This document shows, piece by piece, positions 1-5,553 of a stretch of DNA of 13,708 nucleotides (position 1 is the first letter of the stretch; every line of letters starts with the position of its first letter). This DNA is from Chloroflexi bacterium RBG_16_68_14 (GTDB taxonomy: Bacteria; Chloroflexota; Dehalococcoidia; DSTF01; RBG-16-68-14). A program made the position numbers and the translations under genes. The notes below the pieces were generated by a model. It was not told where the DNA came from. It was given only the letters and a program-made list of their open reading frames with translations, and searched no databases. The DNA lies in the NCBI GenBank assembly GCA_001796995.1, contig MGOB01000096.1:1-13708 (forward strand), given 5' to 3'.

Positions 1-343
1 GCGCCTCCTCCGGCGGCGTGGCCAGGTCCGCGTCCAGATAGAGGATGTACTCGCCGGCGGCGACCAGCGCCCCGGTGCGCACGGCCGCCCCCTTCCCCCG
101 GTTCCGCTCATGCTGGAGCAGCCGCAGCGAGACGCCCTCGGGCACACGCCGCGCCGCCTCCCGGGCGATCTCCGCCGTCCGGTCGGCGCTGCCGTCATCA
201 ACGACGATGATCTCGATCGAGTAGGGCAGTCCGGCGGTGAACTCGATCAGCCGCGCCAGCGAATCGCCCAGGCGGCGCTCCTCATCGTAGGCGGGGACAA
301 CGAAGCTCATTCGCGGCGCGGACGAGGGGGAGGCACCAGCCAT
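1..343 (-). CDS. Family 2 glycosyltransferase, N-terminal part (runs off the window)
   Basis: I read 114 codons in this frame before the window edge. The translation has the GT-A family 2 signature in order: VVPAYDE at residues 15-21, VVDDGSAD at 47-54, NRGKGAAVRTG at 81-91 and the metal-binding DAD (DXD) at 104-106. This arrangement, with the RGKG stretch, is typical of the dolichyl-/polyprenyl-phosphate sugar transferase type (DPM1/Alg5-like). Those enzymes move a sugar from an NDP-sugar to a lipid phosphate at the cytoplasmic membrane face. The exact sugar and acceptor cannot be told from this part. The start at 343 is 9 bases after the stop of the upstream membrane-protein gene. An in-frame ATG at 310 (MSFVVPAYDE) is an equally good start, because family members usually begin just before the VVPAYDE strand. 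The C-terminal half is missing from view. Confidence 0.88.
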   Translation of the reverse strand, partial: MAGASPSSAPRMSFVVPAYDEERRLGDSLARLIEFTAGLPYSIEIIVVDDGSADRTAEIAREAARRVPEGVSLRLLQHERNRGKGAAVRTGALVAAGEYILYLDADLATPPEEA

Positions 344-352
344 CGCAGGGGG

Positions 353-991
353 TTAGACTCGTGCCGGCGCGCGCCGGCGACGGCGGCGACGCGGGCGGCG
401 GGGCTCCCCGCCCACCATCTCCAGGGGCTTCTCCACCAGCGCGGCGACGGCCTCGCCCACCTCCCGGGCGCGGGCCAGCCCCTCGGCGGCCAGGTAGCGG
501 GGCACCGTCACCTGGCCCAGCGAGAGCCGCCGGCCGCTGGCCTTGAGCAGCCGGATCTCGAACTGGGCCACGTCCTGGGGATGGCCCTCCTCGTGCCCTT
601 CCCGGCTCATGTCTTCGACCTCCAGCCGCTCCATCTTGTAGAAGGGCACCAGCTCCTGCGTGCCTACCCCCATACCCAAGAGCCCCTGCTGCCACACCGC
701 CGTCTGCTTCTTGCGGTCGATGACCACGTTCGCCCCGTAGACGGAGTAGACGAAGCCCATGCCGGCGAAGGGCACCAGCAGGATGGCGCTGCCCATCAGC
801 AGGAGCACCAGGAGGAAGGGGATCTGCTCGATCCAGAGCAAGACGGCGACGAAGGCGAAGACCCCCAGCAAGAACCCCAGCAACGGCACGACGGCCGCGC
901 TGCGGGCGGGCCGGATATCGATGGTGTCCGGCTTGATCACGCACACCCGGCGGTGCAGGTCGATCTCGCGGCGTTGAGTCGGTTCGCTCAT
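353..991 (-). CDS. Unknown membrane protein with two helices and Arg-rich tail
   Basis: This is a 212-residue protein that I do not recognise. Starting from ATG 991 (MSEPTQRREI), it has a short cytoplasmic N-terminus and two adjacent hydrophobic segments at about residues 33-52 and 57-76. A soluble region of alternating short strands (about 85-175) follows, and the C-terminus is very basic, with a run of seven arginines. Two helices followed by a strand-rich domain resembles bacterial membrane-anchored PH-like proteins, but that is only a shape resemblance. The frame stays open upstream to 1084. I prefer 991 because a TATAAT box (1022-1027) lies about 30 bases upstream of it and would leave a short leader. 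An AGGAG stretch lies about 12 bases before the ATG, further away than is ideal. The glycosyltransferase gene follows after 9 bases, so the two are probably co-transcribed. Confidence 0.75.
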   Translation of the reverse strand: MSEPTQRREIDLHRRVCVIKPDTIDIRPARSAAVVPLLGFLLGVFAFVAVLLWIEQIPFLLVLLLMGSAILLVPFAGMGFVYSVYGANVVIDRKKQTAVWQQGLLGMGVGTQELVPFYKMERLEVEDMSREGHEEGHPQDVAQFEIRLLKASGRRLSLGQVTVPRYLAAEGLARAREVGEAVAALVEKPLEMVGGEPRRPRRRRRRRAPARV

Positions 992-1021
992 TCGGATCGG
1001 CGCGCTCCTCGTCCGCGCTTC

Positions 1022-1051
1022 ATTATAGGAACGGGGCATCGGCGCCGTCCA
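1022..1051 (-). promoter_or_regulatory. Candidate sigma-70 promoter for the 991-353 gene
   Basis: On the minus strand, a consensus TATAAT (1027-1022) is preceded by an 18-base spacer and TGGACG (1051-1046), which matches TTGACA at four of six positions. Transcription would start near 1015, giving a leader of about 25 bases before ATG 991. The -35 box is only fair. Confidence 0.5.
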
Positions 1052-1085
1052 TGCACACGCGCAGAAGCACTGACCCCCAGCCAAC

Positions 1086-1219
1086 CGAGACTGCTGAATA
1101 AAGCTCTGCTAGGTGCGTTCTGCGAGACGCTGGCCAGCTCTCCCAATTCCCGGTGGGACAGGCTTTAGCCTGTCGCCGTCGGGCTGAAGCCCGACCCGCA
1201 ATATTATTCAGCAGTCTCG
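1086..1219. mobile_element. MITE-like element with 15-bp TIRs and 5-bp target duplication
   Basis: The ends are perfect inverted repeats: CGAGACTGCTGAATA at 1086-1100 and its exact reverse complement at 1205-1219. The element is flanked on both sides by the direct repeat CCAAC (1081-1085 and 1220-1224), as expected for a target-site duplication. It is 134 bp long and holds no credible reading frame, so it would need a transposase supplied in trans. Its interior contains two perfect palindromes (1157-1174 and 1178-1195). It sits in the divergent intergenic space between the 991-353 gene and the Trm112-like gene, ending 11 bp before the -35 box of the latter. I do not assign it to an insertion-sequence family. 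Confidence 0.8.
1157..1195. repeat. Palindrome pair A (REP-like), inside the MITE-like element
   Basis: There are two perfect 18-bp palindromes separated by three bases. The first has arms GACAGGCT and AGCCTGTC around TT (1157-1174). The second has arms GTCGGGCT and AGCCCGAC around GA (1178-1195). Both share the centre CT-NN-AG with pairs B and C elsewhere in the window, while the outer stem differs. Read on the minus strand, the order is a TC-centred hairpin and then an AA-centred hairpin, the same as pair C read on the plus strand. Confidence 0.8.
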
Positions 1220-1230
1220 CCAACCCCGCA

Positions 1231-1259
1231 TTGACCAGCGAGGGCGGGCCGCCTACAAT
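1231..1259 (+). promoter_or_regulatory. Strong sigma-70-type promoter for the 1294-1755 genes
   Basis: TTGACC (1231-1236), a 17-base spacer and TACAAT (1254-1259) together match the consensus at ten of twelve positions with ideal spacing. Transcription would begin near 1266, leaving a leader of about 28 bases that holds the ribosome binding site AGGAGGAG before ATG 1294. The -35 box begins 6 bases after the right-hand target duplication of the MITE-like element. Confidence 0.75.
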
Positions 1260-1293
1260 GCCTTCGACACTCTAGCGGCTAGGAGGAGCAACG

Positions 1294-1497
1294 ATGCGCA
1301 AGGACCTGATGGATATCCTGGCCTGCCCTATGTGCAAGGGCGAACTGGAGCTCACCATCGATGAGGAAGAGGCGGATGAGGTGATCCAGGGCTCCCTCGT
1401 CTGCGGCAAGTGCAACGAGCGCTACCCCATCGACGACGGCATCCCCAACCTGCTGCCGCCTGACCTGCGCAAGCAGGCCGAGGCGCAAGCCGGCTGA
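1294..1497 (+). CDS. Trm112-like small zinc-binding protein
   Basis: This 67-residue protein matches the Trm112/UPF0434 (YcaR-like) family in length and pattern. It opens with MRKDLMDILACPMCKGEL, carries two zinc knuckle pairs (C11-x2-C14 and C37-x2-C40) and has the family ending RYPIDDGIPNLLP. Relatives in eukaryotes and archaea are small activating partners that bind and stabilise methyltransferases acting on tRNA, rRNA or release factors. The bacterial role is less settled, and no methyltransferase partner is visible here. The start is secure: an AGGAGGAG ribosome binding site lies 5 bases upstream, and there is a good promoter at 1231-1259. The next gene begins 18 bases after the stop, so this is a two-gene unit that transcribes towards folK. 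Confidence 0.88.
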   Translation: MRKDLMDILACPMCKGELELTIDEEEADEVIQGSLVCGKCNERYPIDDGIPNLLPPDLRKQAEAQAG

Positions 1498-1515
1498 CCC
1501 GTCGGAGGCCGGAGG

Positions 1516-1755
1516 ATGGAGCGATCTCGCACCATCGGCACGCTCCTGATGGCGGTGTCCGCCATCCAGATGCTGGTCTTCACTTTGGGCGTGCTCCGCA
1601 GGAGCTACCTGGCGGTCGCGCTGCCGATCTTGGCAGCCATGGGCGCCGTCTGCGGCCTCCTCTTCTGGGTCGGCTACACCATGACGAAGATGGAGCCTGA
1701 GCTGGCCGAGCTGGACCGGGAGGAAGAAGCAGAGCTCCAGGCTATCTCCGCCTAG
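1516..1755 (+). CDS. Small two-helix membrane protein, unknown function
   Basis: This 79-residue protein has two hydrophobic segments at about residues 7-27 and 31-54, joined by a short turn containing RR (28-29), which should face the cytoplasm. The tail (59-76) is acidic and probably helical. I recognise no family. The ribosome binding site is GGAGG, 7 bases before the ATG. It lies 18 bases after the Trm112-like gene and should share its promoter. Its stop (TAG, 1753-1755) overlaps the stop of the converging folK gene: the two stops are the two strands of CTAG at 1752-1755, so no room exists between them for a terminator. The start, the ribosome binding site and the hydrophobic pattern support a real gene. 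Confidence 0.72.
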   Translation: MERSRTIGTLLMAVSAIQMLVFTLGVLRRSYLAVALPILAAMGAVCGLLFWVGYTMTKMEPELAELDREEEAELQAISA

Positions 1756-2261
1756 CCCTGCTCCCAGCCCGGGTCCGCCTGCTTCCGCACCCCCGAGCGA
1801 TCCGCTCTCTTCGCGAGCGAGCCGATGGTAGCGCCCAGCTCCGGGTGCTTCAGCTTCGCCGCCAGCTCCGCCAGAGGCACGAGGACGAAGGCCCGATGCG
1901 GCAGCTCCGGATGGGGCACCCGCAGGCCCGGCTCATCGATCACCGCATCGCCGTAGAGCAGGAGGTCGATATCGAGAGGGCGCGGGTCCCAGCGAGGGCC
2001 CAGCCGCCGGCCCAGGTCGCGCTCTACCTCCTGCAGGTGGCGCAGCAGGCCCCGCGGCGGCAGGCCGGTGACCCCTCGACAGACAGCGTTTAAATAGGGC
2101 GGCTGGTCCTGCGGCCCCACCGGGTCGGTCTCGTACAGGGAGGAGACGGCCTCGATGCGCACGAGCGGCTCCAGCCGCCGCAGCGCCACGGCCAGGTTGC
2201 GCCGGCGGTCGCCCAGGTTCGACCCCAGCCCCAGGTAGACGACGGGGAGTTCGTGGATCAT
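1752..2261 (-). CDS. folK: 2-amino-4-hydroxy-6-hydroxymethyldihydropteridine pyrophosphokinase
   Basis: HPPK transfers pyrophosphate from ATP to 6-hydroxymethyl-7,8-dihydropterin, the step before dihydropteroate synthase in folate synthesis. The 169-residue product has the whole family signature: LGLGSNLGDRR at 10-20, ETDPVGP at 44-50, RWDPRPLDIDLLLYG at 90-104 with the metal-binding aspartates D97 and D99, and VPHPELPHRAFVLVPL at 115-130. The frame is open further upstream (start codons at 2312 and 2300), but those extra residues are encoded by palindrome pair B and look nothing like HPPK, so I start at ATG 2261 (MIHELPVVYLGLGSN). The ribosome binding site there is weak (GGGA about 11 bases upstream). 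folP lies 65 bases upstream in the same direction, so the two consecutive folate steps are co-transcribed. The stop overlaps that of the converging gene. Confidence 0.93.
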   Translation of the reverse strand: MIHELPVVYLGLGSNLGDRRRNLAVALRRLEPLVRIEAVSSLYETDPVGPQDQPPYLNAVCRGVTGLPPRGLLRHLQEVERDLGRRLGPRWDPRPLDIDLLLYGDAVIDEPGLRVPHPELPHRAFVLVPLAELAAKLKHPELGATIGSLAKRADRSGVRKQADPGWEQG

Positions 2262-2277
2262 CGTCTTGGATTCCCGA

Positions 2278-2337
2278 CCCCCGCCTGAAGGCGGGGGCAT
2301 CGAAAGCTCCATTCATGCCCCAGTCTTCAGGCTGGGG
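2278..2337. repeat. Palindrome pair B (REP-like), between folP and folK
   Basis: The first hairpin is perfect: arms CCCCCGCCT (2278-2286) and AGGCGGGGG (2289-2297) around GA. The second has arms CCCCAGTCT (2318-2326) and AGGCTGGGG (2329-2337) around TC, with one G-T wobble. Both have the CT-NN-AG centre seen in pairs A and C. The second hairpin contains the folP stop codon (TGA, read at 2329-2327) and the codons for its last residues. The first lies in the short folP-folK gap. As the gap is inside an operon, the hairpins would be transcribed and could affect mRNA stability. Confidence 0.8.
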
Positions 2338-3214
2338 TGTTGTTCTTCTCCTCCTTGCGCCAGCCGCGCACCACCGCGTCGGCCACGCGCACCACGTCGC
2401 GCATCTCCGCCACGTCGTGGACGCGCACGATGTCGGCGCCGGCGGCCACGGCCAGCGCCACCGTCGCCGCCGTGCCCCAGAGCCGCTCCTCCACCGGGGC
2501 GCCGTCCAGCACCGCGCCGATGGTCGACTTGCGGGAGGTGCCGACGAGCAAGGGCAGCCCCAGCGCGTGCAGCTCGCCCAGCCGCCGCAGCATCTCCAGG
2601 TTCTGCTCCTCCGTCCAGCCGAAGCCGAAGCCGGGATCGACGATCAGCCGCTCCCGAGGCAGGCCCGCCTCCTCCGCGATGGCGATGCTCGCTTCCAACC
2701 CGGCCCGGATATCCCCGATGACGTCATGGAACTCTCGCTCCCGCTGGTTGTGCATGACCACCGCGGGCACGCCGAACTCCACGGCCAGCTCCGCCAGCGT
2801 CCGGTCATGGCGGAAGCCCCAGATATCGTTCAGCAGGTGAGCGCCCGCCTCCAGCGCCGCCCGCGCCACCAGCGCCCTGTAGGTATCGACGCTGACCGGC
2901 ACGTCCAGCCCTTCCCCAGGAAGGGCCACGAGCCGCTGGATCACCGGCACCGCGCGCCGTATCTCCTCCTCCGGCGCCAGCTCCTGGAAGCCGGGGCGAG
3001 TCGACTGGCCGCCCACGTCCAGCAGGTCGGCCCCCTCCTCGACGAAGCGGCGCGCCTGGGCGACCGCCTCCTCTACGTCGGCCAGCCCATCGCCGGAGAA
3101 GGACTCCGGCGAGACGTTGATCACGCCCATGAGGTACGTCCGCTCGCCCCAGACGAAGGTGCGCGGGCCGATGGTGAGGGAGGGAGGGACAGGACGTGCC
3201 TTTGTCCCGCTCAT
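2327..3214 (-). CDS. folP: Dihydropteroate synthase
   Basis: DHPS joins 6-hydroxymethyl-dihydropterin pyrophosphate with p-aminobenzoate to give dihydropteroate, and is the sulfonamide target. The 295-residue TIM-barrel sequence shows all the usual landmarks: INVSPESFSGDG (32-43), DVGGQSTRPG (66-75), SVDT (108-111), LLNDIWGF (127-134), VVMHNQ (152-157), DPGFGFG (193-199), GTSRKS (225-230) and RVHD (264-267). The position after GFG, often lysine in other DHPS enzymes, is tryptophan here. The ATG overlaps the stop of the kinase gene as ATGA, indicating translational coupling. The last residues (NNTPA) and the stop are encoded by one arm of palindrome pair B, so the natural end of the gene was probably altered by insertion of that element. 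The HPPK gene follows. Confidence 0.95.
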   Translation of the reverse strand: MSGTKARPVPPSLTIGPRTFVWGERTYLMGVINVSPESFSGDGLADVEEAVAQARRFVEEGADLLDVGGQSTRPGFQELAPEEEIRRAVPVIQRLVALPGEGLDVPVSVDTYRALVARAALEAGAHLLNDIWGFRHDRTLAELAVEFGVPAVVMHNQREREFHDVIGDIRAGLEASIAIAEEAGLPRERLIVDPGFGFGWTEEQNLEMLRRLGELHALGLPLLVGTSRKSTIGAVLDGAPVEERLWGTAATVALAVAAGADIVRVHDVAEMRDVVRVADAVVRGWRKEEKNNTPA

Positions 3215-3756
3215 ACTCGCGCCTCCTCCTTCCGCCGGAGGATCTCATCCACGGTCTCGTCCGCGCTCTGCGCCTGGCTATCTAGCCACAGGCCGACGCC
3301 GCGCAGCTCCCGGGCCATCACCTCCTCCAGGTGCGCCCAGCGCTCGGCGATGGTCGGCTCATGCGCGTGGCCGTGCTCCGCTTCGCGCTCCCGGTCGCGC
3401 CGCACCGCCACCTCCCGGCCGGGAGCGAGCACTACGAAGTGCAGGTTCAGCCCGTCGAGCTGCCGCCGGTACGCCTCGAGGCGCGCTTTGCTCACCACCA
3501 CGTAGTCCAGCACCGGGACGAAGCCGCCGTCGCCGAAGGAGCGGGCGAGCAGGCACTGGTTACGCACGTTCAACTGCACTTGCCGCTCCGACTCCTCCTC
3601 CGGCTCCTGGCCCGGCCAGACGCCGCCGCTGACGATCCACTCCTGAAGCCGGTCACCCTCGATGTGCACCGCCTGCGGCAGGCGGCGGGCCAGCAGCCGC
3701 GCCACCGTCGACTTGCCGGCGCCGGGGATGCCGGTGATGAGCCACGCGTCGCTCAT
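3211..3756 (-). CDS. P-loop kinase of the AAA_33 / zeta-like type, substrate unknown
   Basis: This 181-residue protein begins with a textbook Walker A loop, GIPGAGKST at residues 9-17, directly after the first strand. An acidic HIEGDRL segment (31-37) sits where small-molecule kinases such as shikimate, gluconate or zeta-type kinases hold their substrate. A basic lid-like region (RRDREREAEH, 119-128) follows. This places it among small nucleotide- or metabolite-phosphorylating P-loop enzymes. I cannot name the substrate. It is not the APS kinase, which is encoded separately at 11193. Its start overlaps the JAMM gene stop and its stop overlaps the folP start, both as four-base ATGA overlaps, so the three are translated as one coupled unit. 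It could act in folate or cysteine metabolism or be an unrelated passenger. Confidence 0.75.
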   Translation of the reverse strand: MSDAWLITGIPGAGKSTVARLLARRLPQAVHIEGDRLQEWIVSGGVWPGQEPEEESERQVQLNVRNQCLLARSFGDGGFVPVLDYVVVSKARLEAYRRQLDGLNLHFVVLAPGREVAVRRDREREAEHGHAHEPTIAERWAHLEEVMARELRGVGLWLDSQAQSADETVDEILRRKEEARV

Positions 3757-4184
3757 CGAGCCGCGTCGAGATGAGCGCCGGCGTCGTCCACCACCTGCAA
3801 CTCGTGTTCCGTCACCCGGCCGTCCTGGATGCGGAAGGCGCGCAGGACGGGCTTCGCCTCGTCGGCCAGGGAGACGATGAGGTAATAGGCCTCCGGCCAG
3901 GCGGCCAGGCTCACGTCTGTGGGCGAGGGATAGGCCTCAGTGTGGGTGTGGGAGTGGTAGATGGCGAGCACGTCCCAGCCGTGGTTGTCCAGGTCGCGGT
4001 AGATGCGCAGCAGGTCCTTGGGGTCGACGTTGTAGCGGTAGGGGCTCGCCTCGGCGTTGACGGCGCGGTAGAGCTGGGTAGGGCGCCCGTCGCGCCCGGC
4101 GATGATGCCGCAGCACTCGTTGGGCGCGTCCTCCCGCGCATGGGCGATGACCTCGTCGACGTACCGGCGCTCCAGGCTCAGCAT
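3753..4184 (-). CDS. mec: JAMM/MPN+ metalloprotease (Mec-like, M67)
   Basis: The 143-residue protein has a complete zinc JAMM site: catalytic E23 in PNECCGIIAG, H77-x-H79 in YHSHTH, serine S87 and the metal ligand D90 (H-x-H-x10-D). In Mycobacterium tuberculosis the related Mec cleaves the CysO-cysteine bond to release cysteine. In Pseudomonas siderophore (quinolobactin) synthesis, QbsD removes two residues from a carrier to expose its diglycine. Here cysM and two ThiS-like carriers lie directly upstream, so the same roles are expected, and both carriers would need trimming after the GG. The start has a good purine-rich ribosome binding site (GAGTGAGGGG next to the ATG). The stop overlaps the kinase start as ATGA. 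A 109-base gap after cysM contains a possible separate promoter. The gene symbol is by analogy. Confidence 0.88.
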   Translation of the reverse strand: MLSLERRYVDEVIAHAREDAPNECCGIIAGRDGRPTQLYRAVNAEASPYRYNVDPKDLLRIYRDLDNHGWDVLAIYHSHTHTEAYPSPTDVSLAAWPEAYYLIVSLADEAKPVLRAFRIQDGRVTEHELQVVDDAGAHLDAAR

Positions 4185-4235
4185 CCCCTCACTCCCACGG
4201 CCGCACGGCTAGACAAGAACATGGATACGAGGAAG

Positions 4236-4264
4236 ATAATCTAGGAGACGGGCGTCTCGCGCAA
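4236..4264 (-). promoter_or_regulatory. Possible promoter with palindromic spacer before the JAMM gene
   Basis: In the 109-base gap between cysM and the JAMM gene, the minus strand has TTGCGC (4264-4259), 17 bases, and GATTAT (4241-4236). These match the consensus at three and four of six positions. A perfect palindrome, GAGACG-GG-CGTCTC (4245-4258), falls inside the spacer, where a repressor or twisting activator could act. The stretch at 4213-4243 is notably AT-richer than its surroundings. The evidence is weak and the palindrome could instead be a simple RNA hairpin. Confidence 0.3.
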
Positions 4265-4293
4265 GCCGTACGGACGTGGCGGCCGGCGGGCCG

Positions 4294-5229
4294 CTACCAC
4301 CAGACCTTCCCCTCGATTTCTTCGCCCAGCTCGTCGTACTCCTTGCTCCAGAGGGAGGTGGAGAGGTACTTCCAGCCGCCGTCCGCCAGCAGCAGGACGA
4401 TGCTGCCCCGCTCCAGCCGCTCCGACACCCGCTGGGCGGTGCGGAGCACCGCGCCCGAGGAGACGCCCGCGAAGATCCCCTCTGTCTGGGTCAGCTCCTT
4501 CGTCGCCGCGAAGGAGGCGCGCGAGTCGACCACGATCTTGCCGTCCAGCACCGATTCGTCAAGCACCGGCGGGATGAAGCCCTCCTCCAGGCTGCGCAGC
4601 CCCTGCACCAGGTCGCCCGGGTGGGGGACGCAGGCGACCACCTTCACGCCAAGCTTGTGCTCCTTGAGGAAGTGGCCGACGCCGGTGAGGGTGCCGCCGG
4701 TGCCCAGCCCGGCCACGAAAACGTCCACCTCCGGCAGGTCACGCAGGATCTCGGGGCCGGTGGTCTCGTAGTGGGCACGGGGGTTGGCCTCGTTGCCGTA
4801 CTGATAGGGCATATAGTAGGTGGGGTCCTTCGCCGCCATCTGCTGGGCAACGATGATAGAGCCGTTGGTGCCCTTGATCCCCTCCGAGTAGACGATCTCC
4901 GCGCCGAACGCGCGCAGGAGCTGCGTCCGCTCCTCGCTCACGCTCTCCGGCATGACGACCTTCAGCCGGTAGCCCTTGATCCGGCAGATCATGGCGAGGG
5001 AGATGCCGGTGTTGCCGCTGGTGGGCTCGAGCACGACCCGATCGGGTGTCAGCTCGCCGGAATGCTCCGCCGCCTCGATCATGTACTTGGCGATGCGGTC
5101 CTTGAGGGAGCCGGTGGGGTTTTGGCCCTCCAGTTTGGCGAAGAAGCGGACACCCGGCTTGGGGCTGAGCCGTCGCAGCTCCACCAGGGGCGTATTGCCG
5201 ATCGTCTCGATGAGGTTGGCGTACAGCAC
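4294..5229 (-). CDS. cysM: Cysteine synthase, CysO/O-phosphoserine type
   Basis: This is a fold-type II PLP enzyme of 311 residues. The PLP lysine is K43 in GQNPTGSLKDR, with PTSGNTG at 69-75 and the phosphate-binding GTGGT at 176-180. Two features set it apart from CysK and point to the mycobacterial CysM type. One is the segment GLRSLEEGF, whose R212 corresponds, by my recollection of the M. tuberculosis sequence, to the arginine that selects O-phosphoserine. The other is the DGGWKYLSTSLW block (283-294) with a C-terminal tail ending in KVWW. Such enzymes use a thiocarboxylated carrier protein as sulfur donor. It starts with GTG 11 bases after the CysO-like gene and has no clear ribosome binding site, so translation probably depends on coupling to the carrier gene. 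The JAMM gene follows. Confidence 0.92.
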   Translation of the reverse strand: MLYANLIETIGNTPLVELRRLSPKPGVRFFAKLEGQNPTGSLKDRIAKYMIEAAEHSGELTPDRVVLEPTSGNTGISLAMICRIKGYRLKVVMPESVSEERTQLLRAFGAEIVYSEGIKGTNGSIIVAQQMAAKDPTYYMPYQYGNEANPRAHYETTGPEILRDLPEVDVFVAGLGTGGTLTGVGHFLKEHKLGVKVVACVPHPGDLVQGLRSLEEGFIPPVLDESVLDGKIVVDSRASFAATKELTQTEGIFAGVSSGAVLRTAQRVSERLERGSIVLLLADGGWKYLSTSLWSKEYDELGEEIEGKVWW

Positions 5230-5240
5230 GGCGTCGTGGT

Positions 5241-5543
5241 CTAGCGGGCGCCGCCCGCCAGGGCAGGGAGGCCCCCGCCTGCAAGGGCTGGCAGGATGGA
5301 GGCGACGTCGCCCGGCTTCACCGGCGTATCGAGGGCCTGGAGATAGCGGATGTCCTCGTCGTTCAGGTAGACGTTGACGAAGCGGTGGAGCTGGCCGTCC
5401 TTGCCGCTGATCTGGGCCCTGAAGCCGGGGTAGCGGGCGTCCAGGTCCTCCAGCAGCTCACCTACGGTGGCGCCGTGCCCCTGGACCATCTTCTCGCCGA
5501 CCAGGTTCCGGAGGGTGGAAGTGACGCGCACCTCTACTGCCAT
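5241..5543 (-). CDS. cysO: CysO-like sulfur-carrier protein with duplicated C-terminal tail
   Basis: This 100-residue ThiS/MoaD-type ubiquitin-like protein should carry sulfide as a C-terminal thiocarboxylate for CysM. The fold signature is seen in LLEDLDARYPG (30-40), FVNVYLNDEDI (55-65) and TPVKPGDVASILPALAGG (73-90). Normal carriers end at this diglycine. Here the tail continues with a second copy, GLPALAGG (91-98), and then Ala-Arg, so neither GG is terminal and trimming would be needed before adenylation. It is clearly paralogous to the N-terminal domain of the E1 fusion just upstream. I chose ATG 5543 because AGGG lies 8 bases before it and it starts 10 bases after the E1 stop. An in-frame ATG at 5567 would overlap that stop. 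The symbol is by analogy with M. tuberculosis. Confidence 0.87.
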   Translation of the reverse strand: MAVEVRVTSTLRNLVGEKMVQGHGATVGELLEDLDARYPGFRAQISGKDGQLHRFVNVYLNDEDIRYLQALDTPVKPGDVASILPALAGGGLPALAGGAR

Positions 5544-5553
5544 GTCTGATACC

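Noticed and set aside
1157..1195. CRISPR-like repeat
   Set aside because: There are only two palindromes with different sequences and a three-base gap. No repeat-spacer array and no cas genes are present anywhere in the window.
2262..2312. Longer FolK start
   Set aside because: The added residues are a translation of palindrome pair B, and HPPK enzymes begin close to the YLGLGSN strand.
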